Below, one piece after another: positions 33,825 to 43,112 of a stretch of 64,000 bases of DNA. The stretch comes from CADEED01 sp041395625. Its GTDB lineage: Bacteria > Pseudomonadota > Gammaproteobacteria > Steroidobacterales > Steroidobacteraceae. The notes beneath the pieces were generated by a model that saw only the letters and a program-made list of their open reading frames with translations, had not been told where the DNA came from and made no database searches. The stretch covers positions 248,001 through 312,000 of the forward strand of contig JAWLAE010000002.1 of NCBI GenBank assembly GCA_041395625.1, given 5' to 3'. A program made the position numbers and the translations under genes. Position 1 is the stretch's first letter; each line of letters begins with the position of its first letter.

Positions 33825-35267
33825 TCATTGTCGCGGCCAAGGGCCCGGATCGACGCCTTGCAACAATTGCAACGCCCGCGCGCGCGCCGCGGCGGGCACG
33901 GTTGCTACTGGTGCAACTGGGCGCGGCGCCCCCTGTCTGGCGGCTGGCGGCAACGTTGCATCTATCCCGATCTTGGATACGGTTTGCGAGCCAGCTTGCA
34001 TCGATGGATCCAGATTCGATCCTGACAGGCCATCGATGATGATCGCATCACGCGCCCACTGTACGCGCGTGGCCAACGCCCAGAGAACCGACTCGCTGTC
34101 GAACAGATCGATGTCTTCATCGAGTGCCACGACGGTCTTCAGACGGCGGTAGGCAAGCGCGGCCGTCAATGCATCGCGAACCTCTCCGCGCGCCGGGTTC
34201 TTGAATTGCAGCCAGGCATGAAAACGCCGTCCCGAGGCGGGCACGTACACATTCTGCAGTGATGGTGCGATAGCTTTGACGATGCTGTAGACCTTGCCTT
34301 CCATCGCCATGTTGTCCGGCACGAGCATGTCAGTCAGGCCGGAGGCGTAGTCATGGTAAATGGCATCGCGACGACGCGTGAGGCACGTGATTTCGCAGAT
34401 CGGCGCTTGCACCTGCGCGCCGAGATAACCAGTGTATTCGCCAAACGGCCCATCGGCCGTCAGCTGTCCGGGCGGCACCCAGCCTTCGATGACGAGTTCG
34501 GCATCGGCCGGTATCATGATTTTCTCGCCATGCGTTACCGAGGGCACGACCCGGAGTGGCTCGCCCAATACCCCGCCGGCCGCTGCCCAGTGGCTCTCGG
34601 GATACTTGAGTTTAGCCTGCGTCCCTAACAATACGGCCGGATGATGTCCGATCCAAAAGGCGACCGGTGCCGCCTGGCCCCGTGCCCAGTACTTGTTCAG
34701 GTTGCGGGCATTGTGGGTGGTGGGATACGGGAAGTAAGTCATGCGCCGCGCGGACTTGACCCAGCAGCGTTGAATCGCCGTATTGTCGATGCCGGTATCC
34801 GGATCGCAGGTGGTGGCATGGGCGGCGGTCAGATACGGACCGGGCTCGAACTCATGTTGGACGGTGAGGGGCAGGTCGAGCAAATTGATGTCCTCGTCCC
34901 GCAGTACTATCTGCTGTACCGGAGCATCGGCTGCGCGCACGACTTGCGGGGCGATCCCGGTGGCCGTGCGTGAGGCAAACCACTGCGCGGTCTGCCTGTG
35001 GTCCTTGATCCCGAGTGCTGCTGCCGTCAGGACGCGGCTGGCCGTGAGGTTGGTTACCAGCGGCATCGACGCCGTCGCACCGGACAGGCCGCTCATGGCG
35101 CGTGCCAGCAGTATCGGAAACCGCTGCTGCTCGTCCAGCAGGTGCTGCAATGCCGTCAATTCATGCCGTGCAGAAATCCCGGCCGGCAGCTCCCAGACCT
35201 CGTTCGGATGGTTGTTCAGGAATGACCGCAGGTCACGCATTGAGACGTCCATGCATTCAGACATCAT
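33825..35267 (-). CDS. UbiD-family prenyl-FMN-dependent decarboxylase
   Basis: 480 aa from ATG 35267; in-frame upstream ATG would add 45 unconserved residues, and 35264 is an equal alternative. Family landmarks: TTCDPDTGIDNTAIQRCW and the Arg region VKSARRMTYF, LGTQAKLKYPESHWAAAGG, the catalytic Glu in TADGPFGEYTGYLG and CLTRRRDAIYH. UbiD enzymes (de)carboxylate unsaturated or aromatic acids using prenylated FMN made by UbiX; no ubiX is present, so the cofactor must be supplied from elsewhere. First gene of the 14-gene minus run. Confidence 0.92.
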   Translation of the reverse strand: MMSECMDVSMRDLRSFLNNHPNEVWELPAGISARHELTALQHLLDEQQRFPILLARAMSGLSGATASMPLVTNLTASRVLTAAALGIKDHRQTAQWFASRTATGIAPQVVRAADAPVQQIVLRDEDINLLDLPLTVQHEFEPGPYLTAAHATTCDPDTGIDNTAIQRCWVKSARRMTYFPYPTTHNARNLNKYWARGQAAPVAFWIGHHPAVLLGTQAKLKYPESHWAAAGGVLGEPLRVVPSVTHGEKIMIPADAELVIEGWVPPGQLTADGPFGEYTGYLGAQVQAPICEITCLTRRRDAIYHDYASGLTDMLVPDNMAMEGKVYSIVKAIAPSLQNVYVPASGRRFHAWLQFKNPARGEVRDALTAALAYRRLKTVVALDEDIDLFDSESVLWALATRVQWARDAIIIDGLSGSNLDPSMQAGSQTVSKIGIDATLPPAARQGAPRPVAPVATVPAAARARALQLLQGVDPGPWPRQ

Positions 35268-35400
35268 AGGGACATGACAACCGGGAAGGAAGTCGGGGCG
35301 ATCGTACAGTAGACTGCCCTGATGCGAGCGACCGACCGGCATTGACGGCAGCCGGCGCTCGATACACGATTCCTGTCCGCCTTTTCCCGAGGAGCCGGTC

Positions 35401-36522
35401 ATGGTCCGCAGCGTCAGACACGATATGTTGCCTCAATCCGCCCACGACGACGTGGCACGCCAGCAATTCGTCATCGCACTCAAGCAAGGCCTCAACCGCA
35501 GCATCCGCGCGACCAACAAGCGCCTGTTCGAGGAGGTGGTGGCGCCGGACGCCGAGGCGCGCACGGGTGCGGTACCGAACGACCGCGACAGCATCCGGAC
35601 GGCGATGTATTCGCACCCGGCCTATCGCAGCTGGTCCACGCTGCACCGTTCGGCGCAGGAGCTAATGTGGCGTTCGGTGGCCGACGTGGTGGCGCGTGAC
35701 AGCGACCGACTGCAACAACAAGCCGCGCGTCTAACCAGGCCGGCGAAACAGCGCGGTAGCCTCGAACTCGACTCCACTGTCCAGGCGCCACGCGGCGTCG
35801 CCAATCTGGACATCCATCTGCAAACTGGCGGCTACATGCTGGATCGCAATCCGGAAGACGTCGCCGCCGGCGTGCTGTATGAAGTCGGCGGCAATCTCTA
35901 TGCGTTTGGCCAGGGGCTGGGCAAGAACGACAGCAAGGCCGCGCATGTGCAGCGCTTTCTCGCAGACAAGTTTCCCGCTCTGCAACCCAAGCGTATTCTC
36001 GATATGGGATGTTCGGCCGGTTCCGCCAGCGTGCCCTACGCACTCGAGTTCCCAGGCGCTGAAGTGCATGCGATCGACGTCGCGCCGGGTATGCTGCGCT
36101 ATGCCCATGCCCGGGCAGAGTCGTTAGGTGCGGCGGTGCACTTCCATCAGCGCGATGCGGCCGATACCGGGTTTCCGGACGAGCACTTCGATTTGATCGT
36201 CTCGCACAACATGATGCACGAAATTCCCGACAGCACGCGCCGCGGCATGCTGCGCGAAACCTGGCGCATGCTGGCGCCGGGCGGTGTCGCGGTTCATCAG
36301 GACGTGCCGCTGCAGTTCGCGGGCCTAAGCGAGTTCCAGAAGTTCGAGCTCTCCTGGGATACGCTCAACAACAACGAGCCCTACTGGGAAGTCTATGCCT
36401 CGGCGGATCTGGGCGCCGACGCGCGCGGCGCGGGAATTCCGGACGAACACGTGTATGTCGGCAATCTGCCTGCCGCCACCCAAAGCCTGCCCTGGTTCGT
36501 CACGGTGATCACCAAACCATGA
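35401..36522 (+). CDS. Class I SAM-dependent methyltransferase
   Basis: 373 aa; GAGGAG precedes ATG 35401. The Rossmann-like methyltransferase domain occupies the C-terminal half: motif I LDMGCSAGSASVPYAL (about 199-214), acidic motif II HAIDVAPGMLRYA, motif IV DLIVSHNMMHEIPD and post-motif LAPGGVAVHQDVP. The N-terminal 150 residues have an unassigned helical segment. Substrate unknown. It diverges from UbiD (133-bp gap) and overlaps the aldehyde dehydrogenase by 4 nt, hence a two-gene operon. Confidence 0.9.
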   Translation: MVRSVRHDMLPQSAHDDVARQQFVIALKQGLNRSIRATNKRLFEEVVAPDAEARTGAVPNDRDSIRTAMYSHPAYRSWSTLHRSAQELMWRSVADVVARDSDRLQQQAARLTRPAKQRGSLELDSTVQAPRGVANLDIHLQTGGYMLDRNPEDVAAGVLYEVGGNLYAFGQGLGKNDSKAAHVQRFLADKFPALQPKRILDMGCSAGSASVPYALEFPGAEVHAIDVAPGMLRYAHARAESLGAAVHFHQRDAADTGFPDEHFDLIVSHNMMHEIPDSTRRGMLRETWRMLAPGGVAVHQDVPLQFAGLSEFQKFELSWDTLNNNEPYWEVYASADLGADARGAGIPDEHVYVGNLPAATQSLPWFVTVITKP

Positions 36523-38024
36523 ATGCTGCCATCCTGCCAAAATCCCGATCGATCAACCCGCATGTCACGAGCATCATCGATGGCGTCAGCGTATCGGCCC
36601 GCAGCAAGGGCGAGGACATCGACGTCATCAATCCGACCACCGAGGAGTGCATCAGTCGATTGCGCGAGGCGGACACGGCCGAGGTCGACCTCGCGGTGCG
36701 CTCGGCGCGCCGCGCATTCGACAACGGCCCCTGGCCGCATATGGATATCAACGAACGCAAGGACGTTCTGTACTCGATCCGCGATCACCTGCGCAAGCAC
36801 AGCGAGGAACTGGCCTACTTGGAGTGCGTGAACGTCGGTTTGCCGCTGCAGAGCGTGCGCGGCCACGTGCAAAGAATGGCTCGCAATTTCGAGTTCTTTG
36901 CCGAGGTTGCCAGCAGTGTGCATGGCGAGACCTACACACAGTCCAAGGGCTACCTGACCTACGTAACGCGCGAACCGAAGGGTGTCGCGGCAGTCATCGC
37001 ACCGTGGAATGCACCCCTTGCACTTGCCTCGATGCGGGTGGCCACCTGCATTCCGTGGGGCAACACCTGCGTGCTGAAGCCCTCCGAATACACGCCGCTG
37101 TCGATCCACAGGATGGTCGAGATATTCCACGAAGCCGGCTTACCGCCGGGTGTCGTGAACCTGGTCAATGGGCGCGGACCGGTAACTGGCAATGCACTGA
37201 TCAGCCATCCGGACGTCGACATGATCGGTTTCACCGGCGGCACTACCACCGCCCGCTCGATCGCAGCGACCGCCGGCAAGAACCTGAAGCCCGTGGCGCT
37301 CGAACTCGGTGGCAAATCTGCCAATATGATCTTCGATTCGGCCAGCATCGACAGGGCACTCGACGGCGCGCTGGCTGGCATATTCGGCAACAACGGGCAG
37401 CAGTGTCTGGCCGGTTCTCGCATTCTGGTGCACGAGAAGATCGCCAAGCAATTCGTCGAACGCTTTGTCGAACGGGCGCAGAAAATTCGCTTGGGCGATC
37501 CACTGGACGCCACCACTGAAGTGGGCCCACTCGCTTTCAAGGCGCACCTCGATCGAGTATTGAGTTATGTGGATGTCGCCAGGGCTGACGGCGCCAAGCT
37601 GCTGGTCGGTGGCAAACGAGCGGCGGATTTTGGCCGCGGCTATTTCATGGAGCCGACTGCCGTCCTGGCGCCAGCTAACGATTCGCGTGTCTGCCAGGAA
37701 GAGATCTTCGGACCATTCGCCACCTTCCTGACGTTCGGCTCACTCGATGAAGCAATTTCGATCGCGAACAGCTCCAAGTTCGGCTTGGTGAGCTACGTCT
37801 GGTCCGAGGATCTGCACACTGTCATGCGCTGCTCGCGTGAAATCCGCGCCGGCACGGTGTGGGTGAACACGCCAATGATGCGCGAGCTCCGCGCACCTTT
37901 CGGCGGCTACCGTGAGTCCGGCATCGGTCGCGACGGGCCGCAGGCCAGTCTCGAATTCTTCACCGAACTGAAGTCGACCATCATCCCGATCGACCCACCG
38001 GTGCTGCCGAAATACGGCGGTTAA
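36519..38024 (+). CDS. NAD(P)-dependent aldehyde dehydrogenase
   Basis: 501 aa, standard ALDH length. Active residues are intact: Asn164 (APWNAPLALA), Glu262 (ALELGGKSANM) and nucleophile Cys296 (GNNGQQCLAGSR); the cofactor Lys is in VLKPSEYTPL. It oxidises aldehydes to acids. It is translationally coupled (ATGA) to the methyltransferase. Betaine-aldehyde or hydroxymuconic-semialdehyde-like subfamilies are possible, but nothing visible decides it. Confidence 0.95.
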   Translation: MNAAILPKSRSINPHVTSIIDGVSVSARSKGEDIDVINPTTEECISRLREADTAEVDLAVRSARRAFDNGPWPHMDINERKDVLYSIRDHLRKHSEELAYLECVNVGLPLQSVRGHVQRMARNFEFFAEVASSVHGETYTQSKGYLTYVTREPKGVAAVIAPWNAPLALASMRVATCIPWGNTCVLKPSEYTPLSIHRMVEIFHEAGLPPGVVNLVNGRGPVTGNALISHPDVDMIGFTGGTTTARSIAATAGKNLKPVALELGGKSANMIFDSASIDRALDGALAGIFGNNGQQCLAGSRILVHEKIAKQFVERFVERAQKIRLGDPLDATTEVGPLAFKAHLDRVLSYVDVARADGAKLLVGGKRAADFGRGYFMEPTAVLAPANDSRVCQEEIFGPFATFLTFGSLDEAISIANSSKFGLVSYVWSEDLHTVMRCSREIRAGTVWVNTPMMRELRAPFGGYRESGIGRDGPQASLEFFTELKSTIIPIDPPVLPKYGG

Positions 38025-38048
38025 CTCGAGCAACTAGCGAGCGGAGCG

Positions 38049-38702
38049 TTACTTTGCAACCGGTTTGTTGCGCTTCGCTGCACGACGCTTGTTCGCTGGC
38101 GAGGTCGCAGGTCTTTTGCGCACCCACGGGAATTCGTTCGACAGACCCAACGAACCGCTCTGCAGGTTCTGGATGAAGTTGCAAAGCACCCCGTTCGGAT
38201 CGCGTAGCGTCATTTCTTTCGACGAGACGCCGTGCTGTTCGAGAGTCAGCACGGTGGGCGGACAGAGCACCGTCAACCCGATCGCGCGCGAGCGTTGGTA
38301 GATGCCATCGACATCGGCGGTATGAAACACCAGGCAGGCCTCGCCGCGATTGGCACGATCGACGTTGCGATGCGTATCGTCGTCGGGCGCGGGATCGGTC
38401 AGCTCGAACAGCCCGACCATGCCGAAGTCGACGTCACCTGATTGCAGGATCACCCAGCGTACGTTGCACGGCGGCATACCCAGGAGCTGGTAGAGCGCCG
38501 GCAGCTCGGCGCCCGCGGCTCCTTCTACCCACACGTTCATCCTGAGTACGTCACGATAGAACTCGAGGGAGCGATCCATGTCCCGCACTATGATCGCGGT
38601 TCGTTTGAGTGGTGTTACGGCCGAGGACTCGACCCCGCGCGGCCGTGGACTGGTGTTGTTCAAGCCAAGGTCTCCTGATTGATTGTCAGAATCCGATACC
38701 AT
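38049..38702 (-). CDS. VOC (glyoxalase/dioxygenase fold) protein
   Basis: 217 aa. One VOC module is clear: KRTAIIVRDMDRSLEFYRDV and a second half SSKEMTLRDPNGVLCNFIQN; metal ligands are not all evident (first strand lacks the usual His). Domain end is followed by a basic C-terminal tail (ANKRRAAKRNKP). An alternative TTG start at 38663 has AGGAG nine bases upstream and would remove the first 13 residues. It faces away from the two-domain alpha/beta gene, sharing a short promoter gap, and converges on the aldehyde dehydrogenase. Substrate unknown. Confidence 0.8.
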   Translation of the reverse strand: MVSDSDNQSGDLGLNNTSPRPRGVESSAVTPLKRTAIIVRDMDRSLEFYRDVLRMNVWVEGAAGAELPALYQLLGMPPCNVRWVILQSGDVDFGMVGLFELTDPAPDDDTHRNVDRANRGEACLVFHTADVDGIYQRSRAIGLTVLCPPTVLTLEQHGVSSKEMTLRDPNGVLCNFIQNLQSGSLGLSNEFPWVRKRPATSPANKRRAAKRNKPVAK

Positions 38703-38736
38703 GCGGCGATCCGGGCATCATAGTCAGAGGAATCCG

Positions 38737-40407
38737 ATGCGGCGAGCTTTTGTCAATTTCGACGGCCGGCAGATCCATTACCGCATTGCAGGTGATGGCG
38801 CGCCCGTCGTCATGCTGCACCCCTCACCGCTATCGAGCACCATGGTCCTGCCGGTCGCCGAACAGGTCGCGCGCCGGAATCGAGTCTACGCGCTCGACAC
38901 GCCCGGCTACGGTCTCTCAGATCCGCCTCCCTATAAGCCTGAGTCGCTCGATGACTACTTGCCAATTATCGCCGGTGCGCTGGACGCGCTCGGCCTGACG
39001 AAGATTTGCCTGTATGGCGCCGCAACTGGTGCTCAGCTGGCAATCGAGTTTGCGCGCCGCTACCCCGAACGCGTCAGCCTGCTGGTGCTTGATACGGCTG
39101 GCCATATCAGCGCCGAGGAATGCGAGACGATTGTCCGGGAATATTTCCCGAGTGTCAGGCCCAAGTCCGACGGCAGACACTTGATGACCTATTGGCACAT
39201 GGTCCGCGATCTCAATGTGTTCTTCCCCTGGTCAGTCACGCGGGCCGCGAATCGGGTGCCGCGCGATGTACCGCCGGCCGCGCTGATGCAGCAATTTCTA
39301 CTGGATTATTTTCGCGCCGGTACCCGCTATGACTGGGCCTATCGGCCCGCCTTCTACAACGAGCGTGCCGAGCGCGCGCAAGGCGTGACCGTGCCAGCGG
39401 TACTCACCCGATGGGCCGGCAGTATTGCGCTCGCCATCACGGACGCGCTGATCGCCGCAAGTCTGCCGGCTAACTACAACGTGCTGCCGCTCGGTGAAAC
39501 CATGGCCGAACGTGCTACCGGAATAGCGGATTATATTGCGATGCACTACAAGGGTGACGCCGCCCCGCCCATTCCCGAGGCCGCACCGATCGTCAGCCGC
39601 TTGCATTCCAGACTAATACCTGTGCGCGGTGGCTCGCTGCACGCGCGCGTCAACTCGCAGGGTAGCGGTCAGCCGGTGCTGCTGCTGCACAGCCCGACCG
39701 CGTCAGCTGCGCTCGTTGAGCCAATCGCGCAGGGTTGGATTGGGCGACGGCCAGTCATCGCGCTCGACTTGCCCGGCAGCGGCGAGTCGGATGCCCTGTT
39801 GGCTGATGCGGATATTTCCGTCGAGAGCTATGCTGCGGTGGCGCTCGAGGCGATGGATGCACTCGGCTACCCGCATTTCGATGTTGCAGGTCGTTATCTC
39901 GGCGCCTTGGTAGGACTCGAGATGGACCGGCTGAGGCACGGGGCGGTACAGCGCCTCAGCTTTCTCGGTGTGCCGATCTTCACGGCTGCCGAACTCAGCG
40001 ACATGCAAGCTCACTACGCCCCGTCCGTGGCACCGCGTGCCGACGGTACCCATCTCGTCGCAGCCTGGTACATGATGCGCGATCAGGCGCTGTGGTTTCC
40101 CTATTACAGCCGTACGCGCGCGGCGGCGTTACAGGCGGAACCCAATCTCGATCCGGAATTCATCCACAAACGAGTGGTCGAATTGATGAAGATGGGCGAT
40201 CGGTACAGGCGTGCCTACGCGGCAGAATTCGAGTATCCCGTTCGGGAACGATTGCCCGGCGCGCGCTGCCAGGTTGTGTTCGCCAGCGCTGCCTGGGAAC
40301 CTCTGCGCGATCGGCTGTCAGAGGCGCAGCAGTTGTTACCTGCTGGCACCGTGCTGAAACTGCCGGACCGATTCGGCGACTGGGCCCGGGCGATTGACGC
40401 AGCGTAA
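38737..40407 (+). CDS. Second two-domain alpha/beta-hydrolase-fold protein without Ser nucleophiles
   Basis: 556 aa from ATG 38737, with AGAGGA seven bases upstream. Domain 1 (about 1-280): VMLHPSP, LDTPGYGLSDP, elbow GAATG (94-98). Domain 2 (about 295-556): LLLHSPT, LDLPGSGESD, elbow GRYLG (385-389). Neither elbow has Ser, and domain 2 also lacks the acid (SAAWEPL) and catalytic His. The cap motif recurs in both: DGRHL...W...RD...FPW and DGTHL...W...RD...FPY. It parallels the fusion at 6858, so the two are paralogues. The nitrilase gene starts 24 bp downstream. Confidence 0.8.
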   Translation: MRRAFVNFDGRQIHYRIAGDGAPVVMLHPSPLSSTMVLPVAEQVARRNRVYALDTPGYGLSDPPPYKPESLDDYLPIIAGALDALGLTKICLYGAATGAQLAIEFARRYPERVSLLVLDTAGHISAEECETIVREYFPSVRPKSDGRHLMTYWHMVRDLNVFFPWSVTRAANRVPRDVPPAALMQQFLLDYFRAGTRYDWAYRPAFYNERAERAQGVTVPAVLTRWAGSIALAITDALIAASLPANYNVLPLGETMAERATGIADYIAMHYKGDAAPPIPEAAPIVSRLHSRLIPVRGGSLHARVNSQGSGQPVLLLHSPTASAALVEPIAQGWIGRRPVIALDLPGSGESDALLADADISVESYAAVALEAMDALGYPHFDVAGRYLGALVGLEMDRLRHGAVQRLSFLGVPIFTAAELSDMQAHYAPSVAPRADGTHLVAAWYMMRDQALWFPYYSRTRAAALQAEPNLDPEFIHKRVVELMKMGDRYRRAYAAEFEYPVRERLPGARCQVVFASAAWEPLRDRLSEAQQLLPAGTVLKLPDRFGDWARAIDAA

Positions 40408-40431
40408 CGAGCAAAGCGAGCGAGGTTGATC

Positions 40432-41514
40432 ATGATCGAAGCGTTCAACATCTCTGTCGTGCAGCCCGCGGTGCGGCCGGTGTTCCGCGGTGATGCGCCC
40501 TTCCACCGCGCGGCCCTGCGGGACAATCTGGCGCGTGCCTGCGAGCACGTGTTGACGGCGGCAAAGTATTTTCGCAGTCGCATCGTCGTCTTCCCGGAGT
40601 TCTTTCTGCACGGCTTTCAGATGGGTCGGAGCAACGACGACTGGATCGGTGCGAGCGTCCGAGTGCCGGGGCCTGAGACCGACCAGCTGGCCAAGGTGGC
40701 ACGGCAGGCGAAATGCTACGTCGCCGGCATGACTTACGAGGTGATGCCGGAGTTCCCCGGACGCTTCTGGAACACAGCGTTCATTATCGACCCCAAGGGC
40801 AAGGTCGCGCTGCGCTATCACAAACTCTATGCAATGACCGGCAAGACACGACCAGGCGACGTGTACGACCAGTACAAGCGGCAGTTTGGCGGACCGGAGT
40901 CGCTGTTTCCGGTACTGCGGACCCCCTACGGAAACCTCGGCTGCTTGGTGTGCTACGACATCAATTTTCCGGAAGTCACACGCTGCCTCGCGCTGCGCGG
41001 CGCAGAAATCTTCCTGCACATCTCCAGTGAGGGCCGCAGCAGCTATCACCTGCCGGACGGCGGCTGGGAGAGTGCACGCCGCACGCGTGCCTACGAAAAT
41101 ATCGCTTATCTGGCCATGTCCAATTGCGGTCCGGCGATCGAAACCGACGCACCGGCGGACTTCTCACATGGCCATTCGCAGATTATCGATTTCAATGGTC
41201 GCGTGCTCAATATGGCGGAATCCGCGGGCGAGACCATCATCACGGCCGAGATCGACATCGAAGCGCTGCGGCGCCGCCGAGCGCGCGCCAGTCTCAATTT
41301 CCTCGCGGAGCTGTCGCCGCAGATCCACGCGCCAATTTTCGCTGCGGCAGAGTGCTGGCCCACCAACCACTGGGCCGACACGCCGATGACGAGCATTGCC
41401 GATAATCGAACAGTGGAAGCCGATGTTATCGCCAGAATGCAGGCGGCGGGCGTGCTGACGGCACCAGCCAGCGGCGAGCATGCAGCCGCCGGGCGGGTTG
41501 GTTCGCAGGAGTGA
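40432..41514 (+). CDS. Carbon-nitrogen hydrolase (nitrilase superfamily), second copy type
   Basis: 360 aa from ATG 40432 (GAGG six bases upstream). Triad: Glu56 (FPEFFLHGF), Lys131 (RYHKLYAM), Cys174 (LGCLVCYDINFPE). It is longer than the 15-kb copy and has the extra surface loops (RTYEN-type region, HGHSQIIDFNG) of aliphatic amidase/carbamoyl hydrolase branches; the two are not near-identical. Cytoplasmic. Position after the two-domain alpha/beta protein and overlapping the solute-binding-protein gene by one base suggests a shared substrate taken up from outside (inference). Confidence 0.9.
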   Translation: MIEAFNISVVQPAVRPVFRGDAPFHRAALRDNLARACEHVLTAAKYFRSRIVVFPEFFLHGFQMGRSNDDWIGASVRVPGPETDQLAKVARQAKCYVAGMTYEVMPEFPGRFWNTAFIIDPKGKVALRYHKLYAMTGKTRPGDVYDQYKRQFGGPESLFPVLRTPYGNLGCLVCYDINFPEVTRCLALRGAEIFLHISSEGRSSYHLPDGGWESARRTRAYENIAYLAMSNCGPAIETDAPADFSHGHSQIIDFNGRVLNMAESAGETIITAEIDIEALRRRRARASLNFLAELSPQIHAPIFAAAECWPTNHWADTPMTSIADNRTVEADVIARMQAAGVLTAPASGEHAAAGRVGSQE

Positions 41515-43112
41515 TGACGCTGCCGCTGATGCGCGCGCGAATGGCGTGGGTCGCCGTCGTGACGGCGCTGTACGTCGGCGTGACTGCGGCGGCGGGTCCT
41601 GGCAATGAGTTGCGCCGCGGTACAGCGGGCGAGCCAGACTCGCTCGATCCGCAGCGTGCCGTCTCGGCGCCGGCGCTGATCGTACTCAACGACCTGTTCG
41701 AAGGCCTCATGACCCTCGATGCACGCGGCAAGCCGGTGCCAGGCGCCGCGCAGAGTTTTACGCTGAGTGCAGACGGCAGGGTCTACACTTTCAAGCTGCG
41801 CGCCGACTTGCGCTGGTCCGATGGCAGACTACTCACCGCAGATGACTTCCTATACTCATTCCGCCGCCTCGCAGACCCAAAGACCGGCAGCGCCGGCCTC
41901 GCCGCTTACACCGATCTGATCAAGAACGGCGGCGCGGTGTTGGCTGGCGCGCTGCCGCCCGCCGCATTGGGCGTGTCCGCGCCGGATGCCGCGACCGTGC
42001 GCGTCGAGCTCACAGATCCCGCTCCCTATGCGCTGACCGTACTTGCCCTGCCGCCATTCGCGCCTTTGCCGCGCCATCAGATAGAACGTTTTGGCAGCGC
42101 CTGGACACGACCGGAGAACCTCATCTCGAACGGCGCCTATCGGCTGACCGAGTGGACGCCTAACAGCCACGTGCGGGTTGCGCGCAACCCGCACTTCCAT
42201 GCGGCCGAGCATGTATCGATCGACAGCGTCGTGTACCGACCGATTGCCGATCTGAACGCGGGCCTGAGACTCGTTCAGACCGGCGAGCTCGACACGCTGA
42301 CCAACTTCCCGCCAGAACGGCTCGATTTTCTGCAGCGCGAAATGCCGCGCACGCTGCACCTGGCGCCCTCGCTCGGCCTGGTCCTGTATGTGTTCAATCA
42401 CCGGCTGCCGAAGTTCCAGGATCCGCGCATACGGAGGGCTTTGTCGATCAGCATCGATAGGGAAGCACTCACTAGCAAGATCATTCGTACCGGTGACTCG
42501 CCGGCCTACGGCATCGTGCCAGGTGGTCTGCCCAATTATTTTCCACCGCTGGCTGCAGCGAGCGGTATCCGCGGCGCACAGGCACGCAAGCGCGCCCGTG
42601 AGCTGCTCGCCGCCGCGGGGTACTCGTCGAGCAAGCCACTCGAAGTTGAGTTGCTCTACCACACGAGCGACGAGCACAAGAAAATCGCCGTGGCCGTCGC
42701 CAGCATGTGGCAGGCTATCGGGGTGCGCACGGTGCTGCGCAATGCCGAGCGACAGGTCGCCGAGGTGGCGGCGCGTAATGGCAATTATGAGATCACGCGT
42801 GCCGCGTGGTTCTCGCCTTACGACGATCCGGTTGGCCTGCTGGGTTTTTTGCGTGGCAATAGCCCGCAAAACATCAGCGCGTACGCCAGCGCAGCGGTTG
42901 ACGAGCTCCTGAGTCGCGCGCAGCGCACTGCAGATCTACGTGTACGCGGCAAGCTGCTGCGTCAGGCCGAGCAGCAGATTGTTGCCGACGACGCAGTGAT
43001 CCCCTTGTATTTCATGGTCAGTCGTCGTTTGGTCGCCACGCGTGTGCGCGGCTGGCGCGATGACAATCTCACGGCGTTCTACGGCGCGCGCTACCTGAGT
43101 TTGCTCAAGTAG
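41514..43112 (+). CDS. ABC transporter solute-binding protein, family 5 (OppA-like), without visible permeases
   Basis: 532 aa from ATG 41514 (TGATG overlap with the nitrilase; GTG 41511 is an alternative). Signal peptide through about residue 26 (WVAVVTALYVGVTAAAGP). Family signature: ELRRGTAGEPDSLDPQRAVS, LRADLRWSDGRLLTADDFLY, the family-5 RVARNPHF and FNHRLPKFQDPRIRRALSIS. Oligopeptide, nickel or opine binding proteins share it. No ABC permease or ATPase gene lies in the window, so it is an orphan receptor. It converges on the next minus gene with an 8-bp overlap. Confidence 0.9.
   Translation: MTLPLMRARMAWVAVVTALYVGVTAAAGPGNELRRGTAGEPDSLDPQRAVSAPALIVLNDLFEGLMTLDARGKPVPGAAQSFTLSADGRVYTFKLRADLRWSDGRLLTADDFLYSFRRLADPKTGSAGLAAYTDLIKNGGAVLAGALPPAALGVSAPDAATVRVELTDPAPYALTVLALPPFAPLPRHQIERFGSAWTRPENLISNGAYRLTEWTPNSHVRVARNPHFHAAEHVSIDSVVYRPIADLNAGLRLVQTGELDTLTNFPPERLDFLQREMPRTLHLAPSLGLVLYVFNHRLPKFQDPRIRRALSISIDREALTSKIIRTGDSPAYGIVPGGLPNYFPPLAAASGIRGAQARKRARELLAAAGYSSSKPLEVELLYHTSDEHKKIAVAVASMWQAIGVRTVLRNAERQVAEVAARNGNYEITRAAWFSPYDDPVGLLGFLRGNSPQNISAYASAAVDELLSRAQRTADLRVRGKLLRQAEQQIVADDAVIPLYFMVSRRLVATRVRGWRDDNLTAFYGARYLSLLK

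Noticed and set aside
41856..42869. 337-codon minus frame opposite the solute-binding protein
   Set aside because: Antisense shadow; the plus frame has signal peptide and family-5 signature.
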